From Gilliamella bombi (GTDB lineage: Bacteria > Pseudomonadota > Gammaproteobacteria > Enterobacterales > Orbaceae): a stretch of DNA of 64,000 bases. Positions within the stretch are counted from its first letter, which is position 1, and each line of letters begins with the position of its first letter. The notes below the pieces were generated by a model. That model made no database searches. It saw nothing but the letters and a program-made list of their open reading frames with translations, and was not told the origin of the DNA. This document shows positions 57,115-64,000 of this stretch, in pieces. The stretch is taken from assembly GCF_900103255.1 (NCBI RefSeq), contig NZ_FMWS01000014.1, forward strand, positions 1 to 64,000. The letters are read 5' to 3'. Made by a program: the position numbers and the translations under genes.

Positions 57115-57734
57115 CTATTTATGTCTTGCTTTTAAAATACCAATGACATCTTGTAAAGACAGATTCTGGTCTTGGAGTAAAACTAATAAATGATAAATTA
57201 AATCGGCAGATTCATTTTTTAGTTCCTCGCTGTCATGAACTGTTGCAGCAAGGGCTGTTTCAACGCCTTCTTCTCCCACTTTTTGGGCTATGCGCTTAGT
57301 ACCGTCATGATACAGTTTTGCGGTATATGATGATTTAGGATCGCCATTTTTACGCCCTGCAATTATCTGTTCTAATTCAAATAGGAATCCCCATTGGGTT
57401 TTAGTCGAAGCAAAACAACTTGTTGAGCCGGTATGGCAAGTTGGGCCAACTGGATCAACTAAAATCAATAACGTATCATTATCACAATCCGTTGAAATAT
57501 TCACAACATTAAGAAAATTGCCAGAAGTTTCACCCTTTGTCCAAAGGCGCTGTTTGGTTCGTGAATAAAAAGTGACTTTGCCGCTATTTTGTGTTTGTGC
57601 TAACGCTTCTTGATTCATATAGCCAAGCATTAACACATCGCCCGAAACATAATGCTGAATAATGACCGGCATTAAATTATCCACTTTTTGCCAATTGAGT
57701 TGTTGTAATTCTAATTGGGTATTGCAATTTTGCG

Positions 57735-57741
<7 letters not shown>
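57115..57741 (-). CDS. hisI: bifunctional phosphoribosyl-AMP cyclohydrolase / phosphoribosyl-ATP pyrophosphatase
   Basis: HisIE performs steps two and three of histidine synthesis. The HisI half contains [19 protein letters not shown] and [10 protein letters not shown] near the zinc site; the HisE half contains [29 protein letters not shown] and [13 protein letters not shown]. 208 residues is the usual fused length. It is the last gene of the his operon and overlaps hisF by seven bases. Confidence 0.96.
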
Positions 57742-59835
<2,094 letters not shown>

Positions 59836-60903
59836 TTATAGCACTCCTTTTGAGCTTGGTAATCGGTCACTTTCAATTTTGATGGCTTGTTTTAATGTTC
59901 TAGCAAAAGATTTAAATAAACTTTCTACTTTATGATGATCATTATCGCCTTCTGTTTCAATATGCAATGTAATAGCCATAGCATAACTTATTGAGTAAAA
60001 GAAATGTTCTACCATTTGCGTGCTCATATCGCCAACTTTAGGGTGAGTAAACTCTGCTTTAAATTTTAGATAAGGGCGTCCTGAAATATCTATTGCACAT
60101 CTGGCCAAACACTCGTCCATAGGGATAACAGAGGCATAACGGGTAATACCACGTTTATCACCGAGTGCTATTTTTAGTGCCTCTCCTAAAGCTAGTCCAG
60201 TATCTTCTATGGTATGATGATCATCAATATGTAAATCACCATCAACTTGGATATTGAGTTTAATTCCACCATGAGTCGCAATTTGATCGAGCATATGATC
60301 AAAAAAACCAATTCCAGTATTAATTTGACTGTCACCTTGGCGATCAAGCCACACTTCAACAAGTATTTTAGTTTCTTTGGTATTGCGTTCAACTTTTGCA
60401 TAACGATCTTTAGTGGTTAATCGTTGGGCGATTTCGCTCCAATTTAAATTTTCAGGATGATATCGTAATCCTTGGATTTGCATGTTTTCAGCCAATTGAA
60501 TATCTGTGACCCTGTCACCAATAACATAACTGTTTTGTTTATCTAATTTGCCACTAGTAAGATATGGCAAAACTAATTGGATTTTCGGCTTACGACACTC
60601 ACAATTATCTTCTGGAAAGTGTGGGCAAATTAAGACATCCTCAAAATTAATACCTTGCGATTTAAAAATCTGCATCATCAAATTGTGTGGACCATCAAAA
60701 TCAGCCTGTGGATAGCTACTAGTCCCGAGCCCATCTTGATTGGTGACCATCACTAAATGGTATCCCGCAGTTTGTAGCTTGAGTAGGGCTGGGATCACAT
60801 TAGGTTCAAAAGCCAATTTTTCAAACTGATCAACCTGAAAATCAACTGGAGGTTCAGTAATTAGTGTGCCATCTCGATCAATAAATAAGTACTTTTGTAA
60901 CAT
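59836..60903 (-). CDS. hisB: bifunctional histidinol-phosphatase / IGP dehydratase HisB
   Basis: The N-terminal HAD phosphatase (to about residue 165) starts [13 protein letters not shown], with zinc ligands in [14 protein letters not shown]. The C-terminal IGP dehydratase contains [30 protein letters not shown] and [16 protein letters not shown], with Mn-binding His/Glu sets. At 355 residues the fusion is the enterobacterial type. A near-matS site (60506-60518) lies inside it. Confidence 0.96.
   Translation of the reverse strand: MLQKYLFIDRDGTLITEPPVDFQVDQFEKLAFEPNVIPALLKLQTAGYHLVMVTNQDGLGTSSYPQADFDGPHNLMMQIFKSQGINFEDVLICPHFPEDNCECRKPKIQLVLPYLTSGKLDKQNSYVIGDRVTDIQLAENMQIQGLRYHPENLNWSEIAQRLTTKDRYAKVERNTKETKILVEVWLDRQGDSQINTGIGFFDHMLDQIATHGGIKLNIQVDGDLHIDDHHTIEDTGLALGEALKIALGDKRGITRYASVIPMDECLARCAIDISGRPYLKFKAEFTHPKVGDMSTQMVEHFFYSISYAMAITLHIETEGDNDHHKVESLFKSFARTLKQAIKIESDRLPSSKGVL
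60506..60518. promoter_or_regulatory. matS-like site within hisB (one mismatch)
   Basis: GTGACCCTGTCAC keeps both matS half-sites GTGAC and GTCAC exactly and departs from GTGACRNYGTCAC only at the R position. It is a plausible but weaker MatP site. Confidence 0.45.
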
Positions 60904-60911
60904 TTTTGCTC

Positions 60912-61970
<1,059 letters not shown>

Positions 61971-61979
61971 TTAAGCCAC

Positions 61980-63281
61980 CTATTTTTGATTTGTTGAATT
62001 TAATACCGATAGACGAAGACTAACTGCTTGTTTATGAGCGGTTAGTTGTTCAGCCTCTGCCATAAGCTCAACGGCATTACCTATTGCTTTTAATCCTTCT
62101 GGTGATAATTTTTGCACCGTCATACGTTTTTGAAAATCTGCAAGCCCAAGGCTAGAATATGTGGCTGTATAACCATAAGTTGGTAATACATGATTGGTTC
62201 CTGAAGCATAATCGCCTGCTGACTCTGGTGACCAATCGCCTAAAAATATAGAGCCAGCACTAGTAATTTGTTCAACTAATTCATCCGCATTCGCAGTTTG
62301 AATAATTAAGTGTTCGGGACCATAGCGATTGCTAATAGCAACACATTCATCCAAATCTTTAGTTACAATAAGGCGACTTTCTTGTAATGCTTTTTTAGCG
62401 ATATTTTGGCGCGATAGTTGCGTAAGTTGCTTATCGACTTCAATCGATACTGCTTGTGCTATTTTTTCATCAGGTGTTAACAAAATAACTTGTGAATCAG
62501 GACCATGTTCAGCTTGCGACAAAAGATCGGCAGCAATAAAAGCAGGATTTGCTGAACTATCTGCAATCACTAATACTTCAGACGGACCAGCTGGCATATC
62601 AATGGCTGCGCCATCAAGTCGCTGACTGACTTGTCGTTTGGCTTCGGTAACGTAGGCATTTCCTGGACCAAAAATCTTATCGACTTTAGGAACCGACTTG
62701 GTGCCAAGCGCCATTGCGCCAATGGCTTGTGCACCGCCTAATTGATAAACCTCGCTAACACCACATAATTGTGCCGCATATAAAATTTCGTCAGCAATGG
62801 GCGGTGGTGAACATAAAATAACTTGACGACAACCAGCAATTTTAGCAGGTGTTGCAAGCATTAACACAGTAGATAATAAAGGGGCAGAACCACCCGGAAT
62901 ATAAAGCCCAACTGAATCAATAGGGCGCGTTACTAACTGACATTTTACGCCCGGCATTGTTTCGACCATAATGGATTGATAGGCTTGTGCTTGGTGGAAT
63001 TTTTCAATGTTGGTAACCCCTAATTGCATGGCTTGTTTTAATTCAGGATTAACACGATTTGCGGCGGCTTTTATGTCTTCTTTTGTAAGCTTTATTTGCT
63101 CAATTTGGACTTTATCAAATTTGCGACTTAAAACCTTTAAAGCCTCATCGCCGTGCTGTTTTACTTGTGCCAAAATATCGGCTACTGCCTTGCTAATCGA
63201 ATCCGAAGCATTAATTGCTGGGCGAGTAAGTAGTTTCCTGCGTTGATCGTCATCACATTGTTGCCAATAAGAGAGTTTCAT
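61980..63281 (-). CDS. hisD: histidinol dehydrogenase HisD
   Basis: This 433-residue NAD-dependent enzyme performs the last two oxidations. [13 protein letters not shown] near 130, [13 protein letters not shown] near 180, [14 protein letters not shown] near 255 and [10 protein letters not shown] near 320 are conserved. It follows hisG after four bases. Confidence 0.97.
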   Translation of the reverse strand: MKLSYWQQCDDDQRRKLLTRPAINASDSISKAVADILAQVKQHGDEALKVLSRKFDKVQIEQIKLTKEDIKAAANRVNPELKQAMQLGVTNIEKFHQAQAYQSIMVETMPGVKCQLVTRPIDSVGLYIPGGSAPLLSTVLMLATPAKIAGCRQVILCSPPPIADEILYAAQLCGVSEVYQLGGAQAIGAMALGTKSVPKVDKIFGPGNAYVTEAKRQVSQRLDGAAIDMPAGPSEVLVIADSSANPAFIAADLLSQAEHGPDSQVILLTPDEKIAQAVSIEVDKQLTQLSRQNIAKKALQESRLIVTKDLDECVAISNRYGPEHLIIQTANADELVEQITSAGSIFLGDWSPESAGDYASGTNHVLPTYGYTATYSSLGLADFQKRMTVQKLSPEGLKAIGNAVELMAEAEQLTAHKQAVSLRLSVLNSTNQK

Positions 63282-63285
63282 ATTA

Positions 63286-64000
63286 TTACTCCATCATTTT
63301 TTCAATTGGTAATACAAGAATTGAACTTGCGCCTAATGTTTTTAATTTTTCCATGGTTTCCCAAAAAAGAGATTCACTACTCACCATATGTAGCGCAACT
63401 CGATTTTGCTCGCCTGTTAACGGTAAAATGGTTGGATTTTCGGCACCCGGCAATAGCGCAACAATATCATCTAACACCTCAGTAGGGGCGTGGAGCATAA
63501 TATATTTGGATTCACGAGCTTGAATAACGCCTTGAATGCGTGTCATGATTTTATCGATTAACGCCTGTTTTATTGGTGACATTTCGCCTTGACGTTGAAT
63601 TAAGCAGGCTTTTGATTTATAGATAACTTCGATCTCTTTTAGTCCATTGGCCTCAAGCGTTGCACCACTCGAAACCAAATCACAAATTACATCGGCAAGC
63701 CCAGCACGGGGGGCAACCTCGACCGAACCATTAAGCAAACATGTTTTAAAAGTAACATTATATTGAGCAAGATAACGGCGGAGCAGGTGAGGGTAAGTGG
63801 TGGCAATACGCAAATCATTTAAACATTCTGGTCCTGTATACTCAAAATCACGAGGTGCTGCGATCGACAACCGACAGCCACCAAAATCTAAACTGCGCAA
63901 TTTTTTAAATTGTGGATCTTCGCCTTCGGCCTGCCTATCTAATACTTCCTCTTCTAAAACATTTTCGCCGACAATCCCAATATCGACAACGCCATCAATA
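63286..64000 (-). CDS. hisG: ATP phosphoribosyltransferase HisG (5' end outside window)
   Basis: First enzyme of the pathway, feedback-inhibited by histidine. The frame is open to the window edge. On the minus strand it reads [19 protein letters not shown] near 64000, then [50 protein letters not shown] and the C-terminal regulatory domain ending LPIEKMME. It is the long, HisZ-independent form. The start codon and any his leader lie outside the window. It is the first his gene visible, giving the order G-D-C-B-H-A-F-IE. Confidence 0.95.
   Translation of the reverse strand, partial: IDGVVDIGIVGENVLEEEVLDRQAEGEDPQFKKLRSLDFGGCRLSIAAPRDFEYTGPECLNDLRIATTYPHLLRRYLAQYNVTFKTCLLNGSVEVAPRAGLADVICDLVSSGATLEANGLKEIEVIYKSKACLIQRQGEMSPIKQALIDKIMTRIQGVIQARESKYIMLHAPTEVLDDIVALLPGAENPTILPLTGEQNRVALHMVSSESLFWETMEKLKTLGASSILVLPIEKMME

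Overview
The window is AT-rich bacterial chromosome with dense gammaproteobacterial housekeeping genes. Gene content (MatP, LptFG, DnaX with a frameshift site, PepA-HolC, YbiI, YnbABCD, RbbA/YhiI/YhhJ, CysB and a complete his operon) and protein similarity to Enterobacterales and Pasteurellales, combined with the low GC, suggest an insect-gut gammaproteobacterium of the Orbaceae (Gilliamella/Frischella/Orbus) type. That placement is inference from recalled family features, not a database result.

Layout. 0.2-2.1 kb: remnant of an IS481-type transposase end, an orphan SUKH (Smi1/Knr4) immunity-like gene, a DUF421 membrane protein and ybiI. 2.2-3.8 kb: msrA, a cytochrome b561 and a zinc-less msrB (methionine sulfoxide repair). 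3.8-8.1 kb: lptF-lptG (LPS export) divergent from pepA-holC. 8.6-13.0 kb: dnaX (with a complete -1 frameshift signal), ybaB, ruvA-ruvB. 13.1-22.6 kb: cysK, tRNA-Val, recQ, a pantothenate operon panG-panB-panC with a non-canonical ketopantoate reductase, and valS.

22.7-38 kb is the accessory part. It holds an OmpW porin, tRNA-Lys, a frameshifted IS481 transposase, a secreted adhesin-like gene whose upstream reading frame is broken by an 8-bp tandem duplication, a decayed IS3 orfA, a DUF2867 gene, the yhiI-rbbA-yhhJ transporter, a zinc-ribbon orphan, and an HlyD plus two ABC-2 permease operon that encodes no ATPase.

38-49 kb: queH, a very large 2-hydroxyacyl-CoA dehydratase activase-like protein, then a ynbA-ynbC-ynbD-orf-ynbB membrane-lipid cluster with an extra unknown membrane protein, and an unusual stand-alone HPr. 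49-64 kb: a putrescine-type permease with a structured leader, an amidohydrolase, matP, topA, cysB and the his operon (hisG-D-C-B-H-A-F-IE, minus strand, hisG cut by the window edge). One perfect matS-consensus site and two near-matches, one directly upstream of matP, suggest the window lies in the Ter macrodomain.

The clearest sequence-level discoveries are the dnaX frameshift module, the repeat-linked frameshift before the adhesin, the matS-like site in the matP leader, the ATPase-less transporter operon, and the expanded ynb lipid cluster.
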